Shown in pieces: positions 46,240-59,321 of a stretch of 64,000 nt of DNA. Each line of letters begins with the position of its first letter. Position 1 is the first letter of the stretch. The stretch is from positions 31,680,326-31,744,325 of the forward strand of contig OY821791.1 of assembly GCA_963682175.1 (NCBI GenBank), written 5' to 3'. The position numbers and the translations under genes were made by a program. This DNA comes from Triglochin maritima. Lineage: Eukaryota > Streptophyta > Magnoliopsida > Alismatales > Juncaginaceae. The notes under the pieces were generated by a model. That model ran no database searches. It was not told the DNA's origin and saw only the letters and a program-made list of their open reading frames with translations.

Positions 46240-47878
46240 ATGGTAGACCACCCATCTCCTCAACGGATCCAACTATCTCTCATGGGCACGATCGATCACC
46301 CTTTCCCTCAGTGACAAAGGAAAATTGGCCACATCACTAGAAAAACAATAAAGCAAACAACCGATGGTACAAAAATAGAGGAGTGGCAAACCGTCGATCA
46401 CCTGGTGATGACATGGTGCTAAACTCCATGCAGCCACAAATTGGGGACTTATTCATCTACTCCAACTCAACCAAAGAATTGTGGGATGCAGTTCATGACT
46501 ATACGGGAATAAACAAAACTCTGCTCATATCTTCATAATCAAGCAAGAAATTGCACAAACGAAGCAAGGGCAAAAAATAGTCACTGAATACCTCAGAGTT
46601 GTCCAAAGCCAGTGGGATGCACTCAAGGTCTACAAACCACCAAGCACTGACACAAAAACCATCAAAGAAATTAAGAATTGAGCATAATCAGAGCTACTAG
46701 TTTCTAGTCGGACTAAGTTCGATTTTTGAAACCCTAAAATCCCAAATCCTACTATCATTAGAGCTTCCAGCCTTCACCAACCCCTTCAACCAAGCGACAT
46801 GCCATGACTCAACCAACTGGAAAAAAAGAATTCGCATCTTATGGCAACCAAAACCAAAACTCAAAAGGAAGACAGTTCAAAAGATGCAAAGACGAGCATT
46901 GTGACAACTGCAAAAAACAGGGCCACAAGAGAGACCAATGTTGGTTTCTCTACCCCTCCACTTCCCCATCTCAGGTTCCCAAAGGATAATACAGGAGAAC
47001 AGAGAGCAAACTGGGGGGGGGGGGGACCCAAGCGGCGGTGGTGGCAAGGGCTGGGGACCAGAAAACCCTAGCTCTGGAAAACCTAGCGGCGAAAATGAAA
47101 CAAACAAATGGTCGTATACCAGGCAAAACACTCGGGGTTTTATATCTGACTACCAGGTGGATCCTCCCCAGTCTGACAGACTTAAACAAATGGGTAGGCA
47201 CCCAAATCCAAGTCCGTGAGCGTCCCAAGAGTCCCAGGCCTCGGTCTAGCAGCAAATGGGCCAAGTATTGGCCCACGTCAACACCCTTCTTCAATTTTCT
47301 GGTCAAAATCATGGTCAAGCAGGTAATTCTTCATGTATTGACTTCCTTAATAGCTCCCTTAATTCTATTACTAACCATACTATTACTAGAGACTCCTGGA
47401 TTATAGACACAGGAGCTACAAACCACATGACAAGAAACAAAAATTTATTAAGTGATATTCATTTTGACCCAAAATGAACAAATTGATCACTCTTGCTAAT
47501 GGAAATCAAGTAAAACTTAATGGAATAGGAGAATAAAAAATTGAATAATACGGCCAAAAATGTTCTATATGTACCAACTTTCACGTCTAATTTTTTTATC
47601 AGTATCAAGGATCACTAGAAATTTGAATTGTAATGTGATTTTCTCACCTATTGATGTATTGTTTCAAGACCGATCATCAGGAAAGATGATGGTAGAGACA
47701 CTCTTATAAATGGTCTTTATGTGTTAGACAGTTCAAATGACTTCTTGCAGACTAACAATGTGTCATACCGGTCTCCTGAGGTATGGCACAAATGCATGGG
47801 TCAATCATTTTATTCTAATCTAAAACAATTATTTCCTAGTATGAACCTTAATTCTGAATTATGTTGTGAGATTTGCCT
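46240..47878 (+). pseudogene. copia gag-pol relic
   Basis: Pieces in order: gag start (GSNYLSWARSITLSLSDKGKL near 46265); gag middle (QEIAQTKQGQKIVTEYLRVV near 46550); CCHC knuckle CDNCKKQGHKRDQC (about 46898-46940); protease core DSWIIDTGATNHMT (about 47390-47430), with the catalytic DTG kept; and part of the GAG-pre-integrase domain (VWHKCMG ... LKQLFPS ... CCEICL, about 47785-47880). Stops and frameshifts separate them, and a run of 13 G (47013-47025) lies between knuckle and protease. It is cut at 47879 by a minus-strand LTR; its 5' end was lost where element E inserted. Confidence 0.83.
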
Positions 47879-49828
47879 TCACCAAACTCTAAACAAGATT
47901 AGAGAGAAATGAGTTAGCCAATTCAATCTCTAAATCAAGCTTAGAATCTAGCTAATAACCCCTCTAAAGATCCACGAGAATCAATCTCCAAAAGCTCTAA
48001 CTAATTAAGAGAAATTCGGATGGATTAGTTGAGAGGTTAAGGAGCGAGAGAATTTTGCATTAGCTTAAACAAGTAGGGAGAGAAGATCTATTTATAGACT
48101 CTCCCAACACCCACGTCATGGGTTACCCACTAACCCATGATCTCTTGCTTTTCTCTCCCTTAAACCAATCACAAAATAACACATAATCATCCTTTAAAAC
48201 GTTTGACCATAATTGGAATAAATCCGGCCCATGATCAACACTAATCTCTTAATTATTCAAGGCAGAATCGTGCCGAACGGTCGACCGAAATCACCACACG
48301 GTCGACCGAACGGTTATGACTTTGACAAGTTTGGTCGAACCATGAGCTAGACGGTCGGCCGAATATGCATAAGGAAAAGGCCCTGGAAAATTTTGGTTGA
48401 ACCACGTCTTGCTCTGGTCAACCGTTTACTTACCAAAATTGCTCATGGTAAATTTTGATTGATCGTGTCCCTATACCGGTTGACCGTTATATTACCAAGA
48501 TATCTCCTAGAGATTTTTTGGTCGACCGTGTATCACGCCTGGTCAACCGATCCTATTATCAAGACACGTCCTGATAATTTTTGGTCAACCCACGCGCATC
48601 CGATCTCTATCTGGTCGACCGTTCTGAAGAACCCGGTCGACCGATCTCAAAACGGACTACCGTTTTGACCTGATTTTGCCCTTGTCAAACTTTGGATTTA
48701 CATCCAAAAAAATTTGATCCTTGGGGTTTTTAGCAAATCCATATATCATGTAACAGATTATCTTATGTAATGTCAAACTATTACACCCCATAATACATAC
48801 ATTTCATATGAATTTATTCATGATTCTAATTATGTCAATTTTCATGACATATTGATTTTTGTTGATGCACCACATGTATCACATTTCACACGAAACCCGA
48901 TACATCATATGAACACAAAATCTAGCTTCTTGTTTCTCAATTTTGTGGTGTGACCTATAGGAGGATCTAAGCTAGATTGACAATGATATTAAACACTTAA
49001 TATCACAAACTATAAGCGGTATCTAGCTACACATTATAGTTACCCAATTAGCATAGATGTCTTGTTCACTCGAACTAAACACGATCCATATAGTGATGTA
49101 AGGACATCACTTATGTCTATCCCTTACCTCATGATATTAAGAATATTATACAAAGTAGAAATGTGTCACATTTGTATTATATATTCATTTCTTGATCTCT
49201 TAAGCTAATTATAAATATGTCACTTAACACAAGTCACATTGTGCACATTATAATTTCACTTTATCTAGGGCCGACTAATATCATCACTCAAGTAAAGAGG
49301 GGCAATGATAATCCTTTGACGAACTATCTTTTCCAACATAAGTTATGTTTAACCAATTATTGTCTTTATCACTATACTCATTGACAGGTTTTGACAATAA
49401 TCAAATTAAACACTTCCTATGTGAAAAATCATAAGTCTCATATCTTAGGATTCAAGACACAATGAAAACATTAATGACACTTAACACAATTCCATAATGT
49501 TTCACTTGTTAGGTCTATTCAATATATAAAAGTAATCATTTTCCTCTTTTATATACTCGTGTCATTAAATATTTGTAGAGCTACAATAATCTATAACCAA
49601 CACGACAATCTTATCTCGGTAATTAATGTTCCTTGTCAATTACCATGATTGTGAATAACTTTTGATTTATGTAAACCATTATCTTTTAGAGCTCTACGGT
49701 TAAGGACCAAGAGCCTTTTCCTTAACACTTCTAAAAGACGAATACATTAATCAATGAACAACATGTTTGCACATTCAATTCATAATAATTGACATATAAA
49801 AGTAAACTTTTAGAACACATTCCCTTCA
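47879..49828 (-). mobile_element. copia-type LTR (minus strand) with paired-palindrome array, 3' truncated
   Basis: Read from 49828 it starts TGAAGGGAATGTGTTCTAAAAG, the same start as the intact copia LTRs, and follows them block by block to GTTTAGAGTTTGGTGAA at 47879, where it is cut. It shares the array-bearing form with 9693-11025. Well diverged from the young copy, so an old insertion. Confidence 0.87.
48278..48665. repeat. paired-palindrome array 4
   Basis: Variants of CGGTCGACCG in about 390 bp, e.g. 48278/48299, many deaminated to GGTCAACCG or GGTTGACCG. It lies upstream (minus strand) of the promoter, as in array 1. Confidence 0.85.
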
Positions 49829-50652
49829 GTAGGACCGCAGATACAGATCTGATATCTATTGTATTGACACAGGTTGATGTATGGGAGCGAACAATAAAAT
49901 TAAATGATTTATTGTATGGATGTGAGGATGAACCATACATTAACTGGAAGACCGCATGTGCCAGTGGTGAGAGTTGTTTGGAATCCCCAATGCATTTATG
50001 TATCAACTATTGATTGAGAAGACTCAAATTGAAATTGAATTGTCAATTATTTTATACCATTCTAGTCACCTAATTATGATTGCACTATTCAAGTGTTTAT
50101 TGTGAATGAAACTATTGATTGTCTTTCATAATTGCTAAATGTCACTTGTATACATCATTATTTAAATGATTGTTTATAGCATAACATTTATTTTTACCGA
50201 ATATTGTTAATGGTTATTCCTTTGAATTGTTTGACCATCTGATTTTGGTTCTAATTTTGACCTTTGGCATACTGACTTTTATGAACTCACGTTGTTGTGG
50301 CCTATATTTTTGCCGGAAACCACCAGAATTAGGTAGTGATGGCTTAGCAAAAAAATTGGCATGTAGTTGCATGGTGGTGATATGGTTTTTGTTGTTGTCT
50401 CGTATACACAAGAAATGTAGGTTTAATCTTGTTTCCTTTTTGAAACTCTTGTAAACCCATTTGGGTATAGATGTGACTATCTCATGGTGATCGAACTCAT
50501 GTTTTCAATTTTAATCCTTACTTTAATGGAGCTCCATTTCCTATGTTATTATTTATTGAAAATTGTTGCTTGTGATTGTCCCTTACTCGTGAAATCTCTT
50601 TCTTAATTGTGATATTCAGCTTCCGCTTTGTCGTGCGGAATGAGACGTTACA
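49829..50652. other. unassigned; possible LTR end near 50652
   Basis: A frame of about 70 codons (49840-50010) is not recognised. The stretch ends in GAATGAGACGTTACA, which looks like a chromovirus LTR terminus, but no start was found. Confidence 0.3.
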
Positions 50653-51485
50653 CAAGATCCTTATCACCAATCATTATCAAAGGAAACAAGAGTGCATCCG
50701 AGCAAGGCAACAATTAACAGATTAGGAAACACAACCAACCACAATCAAATTGTATTAGGAAATGCAATCCTACACCCAACAACTACTCAGTATAGCCGAT
50801 ATAATCCCTCTTTGGTATCTATAATGATGAAGAAATAACATACAAAAATCCAGTTTTCATATCTTGGTTCTTAGTATCATGACAACAATCTTAGTAAAAC
50901 ACATAATCAGGCATGAAGTCATGTATTTAAATTCTTGATTTATAATGTTAATTAATGCATGTGAAACTAACATGTGTTTGCAAGTTTTTCATTATCTTCA
51001 TTATTCAAGCTCACCATCTATATTATGTATAAATCGTTGGTCGCCAAAGTGACCGATTTAAAATGTTTTCTCATAGATGTCAAAATAAGTTAGATTCGGT
51101 TATTCATGATTATGTGATGCTATATTGAAATGAGTTAATGATATATCATGAATAATTGAAGTTCATAGATTACAAAAAATTTAAGATCACCCAAAGGTGG
51201 ATCAACCTATTTGTGATCATGTAAATTATTGTGGTTAATTAATATGTTGATTTAGATATGTTTAGTATATCTGAAGATAGCAAACATGTCTGATTGAATA
51301 TATTTAATTGCTATGTGAAATTGTACTCAAGCATCAATTATGGTTTATTGTCATATATTGTTGTATCACCCAAAGGAGATCTTCAATATATATATTTTTG
51401 TTTTACAAAGTTATCTAAGTCTGAATTATGTGATTAAGTTATGTCTCAAAGCATTAATGTAGGAGCATTTTATTTATTTTTTCAG
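50653..51485 (+). other. probable leader or flank of a copia relic
   Basis: AT-rich, with two 'atcacccaaagg' boxes (51187 and 51366) and a TTTTTTCAG acceptor-like site just before the gag homology. On the minus strand, TGTTGGGTGTAGGATTGCAT at about 50785 looks like a copia LTR start. Confidence 0.35.
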
Positions 51486-52600
51486 CATCTGTTAATGTTT
51501 CACTTCATTCACAAGTTTCGTCTATTACAAAGTTCAATGAGCTTAATTATAATGAATGGAGTGAAGAAGTCAAGTTTCATTTAGGTGTTATTGATCTAGA
51601 CTTACAACTCATGACTGACAAACTCATTGCTCTTACTGAGAAAACCAATAATGAAGAAAAATCTTTCCATAAGAGTTGTGAAAGATCTAATAGACTAAGC
51701 TTAATGCTTATGCAAATGACAGTGGAAAATAACATTAAGACTTTTATTCCTAAAACTAATGATGCGAAGGAATTTATGATGTGAAAGAAACTGCTCAATC
51801 TGAATTTGCTGATAAGTTACGTGCTTGTACATTAATGAGTATACTAACCACCATGAAGTTCGAAGGTTCACATACTATGCATGAGCACGTGACAGAAATG
51901 TCAAACATAGTAGTAAGATTAAGAACCATGGGAATGAAAGTGGATGATAGTTTCCTTGTATAGTTTATGATAAATTCCTTGCCTCAGAGTCCATTCCAAA
52001 ATAAATTATAACACAATGAACAATAAATGAAATGTTATCGAACTTCAAGAGGAGGCAAGGCTTAAGGAACAAGCAATCCACTCTATCAATCTCGTGGGGT
52101 GATTTAGGAGCTAAAAGGAAACCAAGAAAGAAGAATGGAAAAGGAAATAAAGGACTGTTAAAGATCAACGAGTCATCTGCTCAAATCCACTAAAAGGAAC
52201 AAAAGGGTGATAAGTGTCATTTCTGTCATAAACCTAGACACTATCAAAATGATTACCATAAACGTAAGACGGTTCAAAAGTAAAGGTAAACATAATATTT
52301 TTGTATGTTTCGAATCATATTTGGCAAACTTATAATACTTGGTGGATTGATTCTGGTTGTACCACTCATGTTTCTAATATGATGCAGGGATATGTTACGA
52401 TCCAAACCACAAACCCAATTGAGAACTTTGTCCTTATGGGGAACTGTGTCAAAGCACCAATTGAAGGGATTGAAACTTACCGTTTACTTTTAGATATTGG
52501 ACATCATTTAGATCTTTATCAAACTCTTTATGTTCCATCTATTTCTTGTGATTTAGTTTCTTTGTCTAAACTTGATACAATTGGTTATTGATCTAAGTTT
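51486..52600 (+). pseudogene. second copia gag-protease relic
   Basis: Gag: FNELNYNEWSEEVKFHLGVI (about 51530-51590), SEFADKLRACTLMSILTTMK and MHEHVTEMSNIVVRLRTMGM (51790-51960). A degenerate knuckle CHFCHKPRHYQND near 52218 lacks the last Cys. Protease WWIDSGCTTHVSNMMQGY (about 52341-52395) keeps an Asp in DSG, followed by LYVPSISCDLVSLSKLD to 52591. Stops fall at 51781-51783, 51961 and elsewhere. Integrase and RT are absent. It is a different copia lineage from the one at 18600. Confidence 0.85.
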
Positions 52601-52654
52601 AGTTTGGGGATGGAAGTTTCAGTTTGTTTAACCACACTTTGATTTCTTAAAAAA

Positions 52655-52975
52655 CGGAGTGAGCTCTATTGACGACGTAGATCTAAACGAGGCGTAGGTT
52701 TATGCAAATAAAAAGAAGAAGAAGAGAGTTGCACTTTCGGCATTTCTGAAACACATGTGTACACACCAGAAAATGACAACTTTTCTAGGTGCACTCAAGC
52801 AAAATCTCCATATAAGAATTATAAGGTTGTTCCGACTTGATAAATTTAAGTATCATAAGGTTGGCTGGTTGGGATTATATTCGGCGCCTTCAACTTCAAG
52901 CTGAGCTAAAACTGAATAACGAGCCCAGTTTCTAATTCACATGTCTCCTTGATGGTGGTTTCACCTATAGTTTTG
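52655..52975 (+). repeat. dispersed ~300-bp repeat, copy 1
   Basis: It matches 60738-61027 along its length ('cggagtgagctc.attgacga', 'ggtgcactcaagcaaaatctcc', 'cacatgtctccttgatgg'), roughly 80% identical by eye. It is non-coding and of unknown class. Confidence 0.82.
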
Positions 52976-53529
52976 CTTTTGGGTTTCAATTAGGAGTGCT
53001 GAGACTTTAGGGTAACAAACACGGAAAATCCCTATTTACATGGCAAACAAAAGATATACGTGATCTCTTCCGCTCTCCAAAACTAAAAACCAAATGTACA
53101 TTGCAAAAATAACTTCCAACGTGACCAAGTTGAGATAGCACAATTGGTCTCTTGGATTTTTTTCAACAAAACGCTGTAAGTTCAAACCCCATCAGTTGCA
53201 AAATAGCAGGAATTTTCATCTCTCCTTCTTTCTGGGACCTACGTGTATTCATTTGCACGGTTAAAATAATAACAAAAATGTTAAAACAAACAACTTGCAA
53301 TGCAAGTATAAGTATAAAACTAACCACCTTATTACGTTATCATGATTTCATCATCCAACAAACTTTGGCCTTTTCTCCCCCCACACTCCAACCCAAGTGG
53401 GTCCCACACACCAAACTTCTCAAACGTCTCCAACAAACTTCTTCGCCTTTTTTTTGACACATCCATCCTTTTTATTGTCCATACGTAGACACAGAAAAAA
53501 AAATTGATCACGCATATGTGGTAGTGTAA
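52976..53529. other. non-coding DNA
   Basis: Nothing recognised. Confidence 0.4.
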
Positions 53530-53855
53530 GAGAATAGTCTCACATCGGTTAATTTTAGGAATTTTCTCCCGAGTTATAATTGGTTGTAAGGTCACTTCAC
53601 TCATCACCAATTGATTTTGAGTTGGATACCCACATTTAAATAGTGTTTTATATTGTTCTTAAAACCTAAAAGTGGAACCAACAAGATTAGAATAGTCACA
53701 CATCGGTTAATTTTAGGGATTTTCTCATGGGTTATAAGTTGTAGGGTCTCTCCACTCATCACTTATTTGTTTTGAGTTGGATACTCACACTTCAATAGTG
53801 TTCTATATTGTTCTTACAACCTAATAGTGAAACCAACAAGATTACTATCTTGAGA
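53530..53855. repeat. tandem duplication of a 'cacatcggttaatttta' repeat
   Basis: Two copies of a unit of about 165 bp, each starting AGAATAGTC(T)CACATCGG and ending GTGGAACCAACAAGATTA or similar. The CACATCGG phrase is common in short dispersed plant repeats. Confidence 0.8.
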
Positions 53856-54198
53856 GGTGGGCATCATAATATGTGGTTATCCTTATCTTGTTGCAATTTT
53901 AAAGTCACAAACACAAAATGCTAGATGTTGGTCTTATTCTCTTTCATTTTTTGTCGGAATTATGTACAATTTGATTTTCAATAAAATAATTAGACCATAA
54001 ATAAACAAATAAATGATGGGTCTGATCTAATGTAGAACCATACCAAAAGAACCAAAATTGATCAGTCAAGTCTGGTTTGAAATCAGTTTACTTGGCAGGT
54101 TGTCAATTTGGTAAATTTCCCAGAGTTGGTTAAACACCTCTGAAACACCGTACACCCATACCTATGGTTAAGACTAGGGCTCCAAATAAGATTAGGGT

Positions 54199-55334
54199 TG
54201 TAAGAAGGTAGGGTAAAATTATTTAACTGCCCTAATATAAAAAATCAAACCCAACTCTCTCTCTCTCACCTCTCTTCTCCAAATCCCTAACCCATCTCTT
54301 CCTCTTTCCAGCAGCTCCGGTGACGACGACGACCCCGATGACGAGGAGCTCTGGCAACCGCGTGTAGGCGTGGAGAGGAATCGTCCTCTTCTCCGGTCTT
54401 CTTCTTCTCGTGAGGTACGCCATCCCTCCCTCGTGCATAGAGTTAAGGACGTTGGGGAGGTTGGAGGAGGAGTTGGAGTCGCACGCGGGTTGGCGCCACG
54501 AGCAACCGGTCGGAGTTGTGTCGGTGGACAGCCGCTCACGAAGTTGGAGCCGCTTGTGCGTCCGGGTGAGCCGTGCCATCGCGCGGGGATGGTGGCCATC
54601 GGTTGCTGCTGCTGCGCCTAGCCGTTCGACGGTGAGGGCATGGCCGGAGGAGCGGTGTGGTCGTCTTCCGAAGCAGGATGCGGAACTGGTCAGCTCACCA
54701 GCATTGTGATGGGTGGCTGTTTAGGAGCGTTGCTCACGGGCTCGGGCGCGTGGTTGGAGTAGGGCGTTGCCTTGTGGGCCGTATGCGCGGTCTTGTCGAG
54801 GGTGCACGTTTGACCTGGCTGGGCGCGTGGTTGCCTTGGGACGTGTGACAGTTCTGCCATGAGAGTGGGTCGAGTGTTGCCTTGTGGGTTGGATGCGCGG
54901 TGGGGGTTGAGGTGCACGCTCGACCTCACTGGGCGCGTGACCGCCTTGGAACACGAGACCAGTGTGAGCCGTCAGGGACGGCTAGACCATGTTCGGTGTC
55001 GGGTTGGGGTGGTGTACTGGGTCTTGATTTGAGACTCGGGCGTGCCTGTTTGTATGCAGGTGGGACGCGGTAGGTGACCGGAGGCGACTTGGGCTTGGGA
55101 CGCGTGGACTGGATCTGTTGAGCTCAGTGTCATATATTTTTCCTACTCCTCTCAGTAGTTATGTAGTAGGATTCAAAGTTCTTGTATTTCCCTTCCACAT
55201 TGTACTTTGACTTTGACCTTATAATATATTTTAATTGAGGCATCGAGTTGGTTATTTCAGTTAATGTCCATTTTTTGCTTCCTTTTAGTGTTGTGATTAT
55301 CGTTGTGTCCCGAGTGCGAATTAGGGGTGTTTTA
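54199..55334 (+). mobile_element. GC-rich LTR-like segment (chromovirus type likely)
   Basis: It has the same plan as family X without its sequence. A TATA-like TAATATAAAA (about 54233) is followed by a CT-rich leader, a donor-like GAG|GTACGC (about 54413), GC-rich DNA with a tandem unit of about 105 bp (54760-54960), an acceptor-like TGTATGCAG (about 55057) and an end AGGGGTGTTTTA resembling a decayed GTTACA terminus. Long frames on both strands are by-products of GC content. No protein is recognised. Confidence 0.4.
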
Positions 55335-56499
55335 CCTAACCACAAGGACGAGTATGGTTATAGGTAGAAAAATCCTAACTATTTAATAAATGGGGTGGGT
55401 AAGTGTCTGAAATTTTAACCATTTAATAAACAGTATGGGTAAGGATATGCCACTTCAACTGCCCATTTAACCATTTAACCGTGAAATTTAAATAACATAT
55501 ATAATTATATTATATATATATATGTCATTATGTGGAACAATCGTGTTTTATGTCATCATGTTATTTTGATTTATGTCCTTATGTTGAATAATTGTATGAT
55601 TTATGTCATTTGTAAGTGTTTGATGTTAAGTGTTGTAGGATTATAAGTTTTTAGTTAGTTATCTGTTTATCTATCTAGCATATTTTTACTCATTTATTAG
55701 TTTACCCGGTCATTTTATCCAATTTAGTATCTATTAAATTTTACTTATATAACCATTTACCCATCCGAAATCATTTACTTAAATGGGGTGGGTATATATA
55801 CTAGTATAGGATCATAGATAGAGGTAAAATTAAACAGATTTTTATCCAAACCGCAAACCGTATCAGTGGAGGGTTATGTGTATGAGTAAGTCATTAACCC
55901 GTACATGAACCGCCCATTTACAAATCTAGATAAGATTGAATTTAGGATGATGAGGGTTTAATTTGTGGAAGATTGTGTGGGGTGTTATCATTAGAACGGT
56001 GATGTATAGAGTTCTGTTAACAATTTATTTTGTATTTGAAATTTGTGACATACTTCACGTTGAACACTTGAATGTCTTCTTCTTCTTTTTTCTGCAAGGT
56101 TTAATGATGGATATATATAAGCCATTTTTCAAGGGAGGTCAACCTCAATAGAGGGTTAAAGGTTGCTTGATATGAATGGTTTGATTTTTTTTTCCAACCC
56201 GATATCACCATATGGAAAATTTTAGAACTAATTAATATATGGAAACCACTAATGGTCTAGCAAAACCTTAGAATTATTGTATTGAATTTGTAATTTACAC
56301 ATGTTTAAAAAAGATAACTACCACAACCAACAAAAATACCAACTTTCAATTACTAAATTGAAGTAATACTACACTGATATTGTTTAATCTTTAGTATACA
56401 AACTTTAGCATTATCTATAAATATTATTTTTCTAGTAGAATTTTTCCAATATAGTCTTTAAATATAAAAAAATAGAATAACAATATCAATTCAATTAAT
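55335..56499. other. AT-rich non-coding DNA
   Basis: It holds repeated 'aaatggggtgggta' and 'accatttaa' words at both ends (55390-55490 and 55740-55800), which could be the ends of a small hAT-type element. No transposase and no gene. Confidence 0.35.
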
Positions 56500-57360
56500 T
56501 TGATGAAATGCATCATTCTCTTTAAAATATGATTTTTGATAAATTAAAAATACATCGTGCTTCTTACATAAAAGATGTATTTTTTATATAAACACAAAAT
56601 AACGATGTCTTAAATGATGCACAAATTATGTAAGTATCAAATAAAAATGTAATATTCAAATATATAAATGTAGTTAAAATGCTTTTCTAATTATTGTCTG
56701 TGTCTGTGTCTGTGTAACAATATACTTTTAAATTAAAACATTTCTAATACCAATTCCCATACAATTAATTTGATCAAATACATCATGCTTCTTACAAAAA
56801 ATATGTCGTTTTATATAAACACAATAATAATGATGTCTTAAAATGTATAAATTATGTAAGTATCAAATAAAAATGTAATATTCAAATATATAAATGTACT
56901 TAAAATTCTTTTCTAATTATTGTGTGTGTAACAATATAGTTTTTAAATTAAACATTTCTAATAACAATTTCATTTCAATTAATTTGACCATATACATCAT
57001 GCTTCTTACAGAAAAGATGTATTTTTTTATATAAACCCAATAATAATGATGTCTTAAAAAATGCACAAATTATGTAACTATCAAATAAAAATGTAATATT
57101 CAAATATATAAATGTACTTAAAATGCTTTCCTAATTATTACGTGTTTTAAATTAATTTGACGAAATGCATCATTCTCTTTAAAACATGATTTTTGTTAAA
57201 TTAAAATGCATCATGCTTCTTACAGAAAAGATGTATTTTTTTATAAACACAACAATAATGATGTCTTATAAAAATGCACAAATTATGTAAGTATCAAATA
57301 AAAATGTAATATTCAAATATGTAAATGTACTTAAAATGATTTTTTAATTATGAAATCATA
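56500..57360. repeat. AT-rich tandem array, four units of ~214-228 bp
   Basis: The phrase CATCATGCTTCTTACA (or CATCGTGC...) starts at 56553, 56781, 56995 and 57209. Each copy is followed by GATGTATTTTT, AATAATGATGTCTTA and ATCAAATAAAAATGTAATATTCAAATAT. Confidence 0.93.
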
Positions 57361-58744
57361 TCTTTTATTCAAATACCATATCACTAAAAAATACAAAATA
57401 CAATAAAATTACCTTTATTAATAGAAAACAAATAACAATGTACATGAAAAATAAGAAAATAGCATTTATCAATCGGAGTTTTTATAAATTCGGGTTTATT
57501 ATAAAATAAATATATATTAATAACAATATAAATAAATATTGAAATTTAAGAAAGCTATATTAAAATATTTATTGCGGCAGAATTAAACATTAACAAAAAA
57601 GAACTTCAAAGAAAGTTGGAAAAAAAAATCTCATCTTAATTACAAATTATGAAATGCATTTCATCTTGACAGGTCGGCAAATAATGCATATTTGCAATTT
57701 ATTAGTTAAAAATTGAAATTACATTTGTAATTTACCTTATTTCGGATGTGTTATGTTTTTTCAGAGAACGTGTACTAAATAGATGCACTTAGAAAGACAA
57801 CCAATTAATAAAGATTGCCTAAAAGAGGTTCTGTATCTTCAATCAGCGGATACTTTCTTTGTAGGATTGTACAAATTGCAAATTAAGACTCTGATTTCAA
57901 CATTTTTATGTTCAAAAATTGAATCTATACCATTAAAATATTCTTAATTTAAATATACAAATCTAGACCATTAGATTGAAATCCAACTCATCTTATCGAG
58001 CAATCTCGTATTACCTCAAATGACGTTGACCTTACCTAAAAATCCACATATGTACGTATGTATTAAAATTTTCATGCTAAAAGCTTGTAAACGATGTGCA
58101 ACAGGAAAAACACTTGATATCATCGTATGCTTTGATTGATTTCTTCAAATTTGGACCATCGTCTACTTTAGTCAATTATCACATATAATCTAAAATATAA
58201 TATTTTGCATCTAAAATTTCAAATAAAATATTTTATAATACATAATACGTATTTTTGCTTTTCACATGTCCTTAGAATCCATATTATTATATGTTATAAG
58301 ATGAACGATAATTCACCCATTGAGATAGGAGACTGGTACGAGCATCACCACTTTCATACGATTCATGTTTACATCCACATGATACATGGGTTTCATTTCA
58401 AGATTTTATTGGATACACAATTGCTTATGTCTTTTATGTCATAATTAAGCCTTCGTCAATCAAATTCCTTCAACGATAGTGTTCTTGTAATTCGATTTGA
58501 AATGCAATAACTGAAATCTAGCTACGACGACAAGCTTCGGTGCTTAAACATGCTAGCTTCGATTGAATTTAAGTAAGAAATGTATCTTTAATATGACTGA
58601 AAATTCTTTTCTAACATTGTTTTTGATTATTTACAGTTGGCTTAGTTGAAGTTCTAAGAAAGATTTGACTGATCTAAGTTTGGGATTAAATTTAATTTGA
58701 TTTGATTGATCTAAGTTTAAATTCTCTTCAAACATTGTTTTCAA
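57361..58744. other. AT-rich non-coding DNA upstream of the DUF247 relic
   Basis: I see no recognisable coding remains. It may hold the lost N-terminal part of the DUF247 gene. Confidence 0.4.
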
Positions 58745-59321
58745 ATCTAGTGTCGAAAGCTGGGATTAAATTTAAAATGTGCTACAGTTATTTTTTTGCT
58801 GACGTAAAGTTTACAAATGGAACTTTTGTCATTCCTGACCTTTATTTTTCATTCCAATCCATCTACCGAACTCGGGATTCTACAAATAGAAGTCATCTAT
58901 GGTGGTGATTTCAGGGTTCAATATATATCCAACTGTGTTTATGTTTTATATTTGTTCATTCGTTCACACGGAAGACGATGACAAATTGTTAGACAGAAAA
59001 AAGGTTATTGCATTAATCTAAAAATGGAATTAAGGAGACAATGCCACAATGGTTGTTATAGATAAACTAAAAAAACTAAATATTCCGAATAATAAGCTTC
59101 ATCGTGACACATGATAATTTCTTCACAACATCGACATATATATCCAACAACCTCAACATCGATGGCGAGCATATTTTATGGAAAAGTACTTCAAAAACCC
59201 ATGGACCATAGTTGGTTTGTTGGCAGGTATTATCTTCGCTCTTCTAGCTGCCGTTCAGAGTCTTCAGACTACTTTCAACCCAAAAACTTTTCACCGCCAG
59301 ATATCTAATTCTCAACCATGA
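58745..59321 (+). pseudogene. DUF247 (UPF0481) protein gene relic, C-terminal part
   Basis: Three blocks match the order in plant DUF247 proteins. KAGIKFK ... FADVKFTNGTFVIPDLYF (58750-58850) corresponds to the family's EAGIxFK ... IxFxNGxLxIP. DDKLLDRKKVIALI (about 58975-59015), in another frame, corresponds to the DVELLxxKGII region. HRWRAYFMEKYFKNPWTIVG followed by a hydrophobic segment (59157-59265) is the C-terminal membrane anchor preceded by WRA...YFxxPWTI. A frameshift lies between the first two blocks and at least four stops lie between the second and third. The last block is open for 48 codons from the ATG at 59178. DUF247 proteins are plant-specific membrane-associated proteins; some act in grass self-incompatibility. 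This copy is dead. Confidence 0.8.

Noticed and set aside
47013..47025. Run of 13 G as a quadruplex or slippery frameshift signal
   Set aside because: It lies in a copia relic with other frameshifts and is simplest read as homopolymer expansion or an assembly slip.
50653..50900. Separate minus-strand copia LTR
   Set aside because: Only a TGTTGG-type start is seen, with no matching end, duplication or second copy, so it is mentioned but not called as an LTR.
54219..54599. Two overlapping antisense frames in the GC-rich segment
   Set aside because: Long frames in both antisense phases reflect GC content; neither resembles a known protein.
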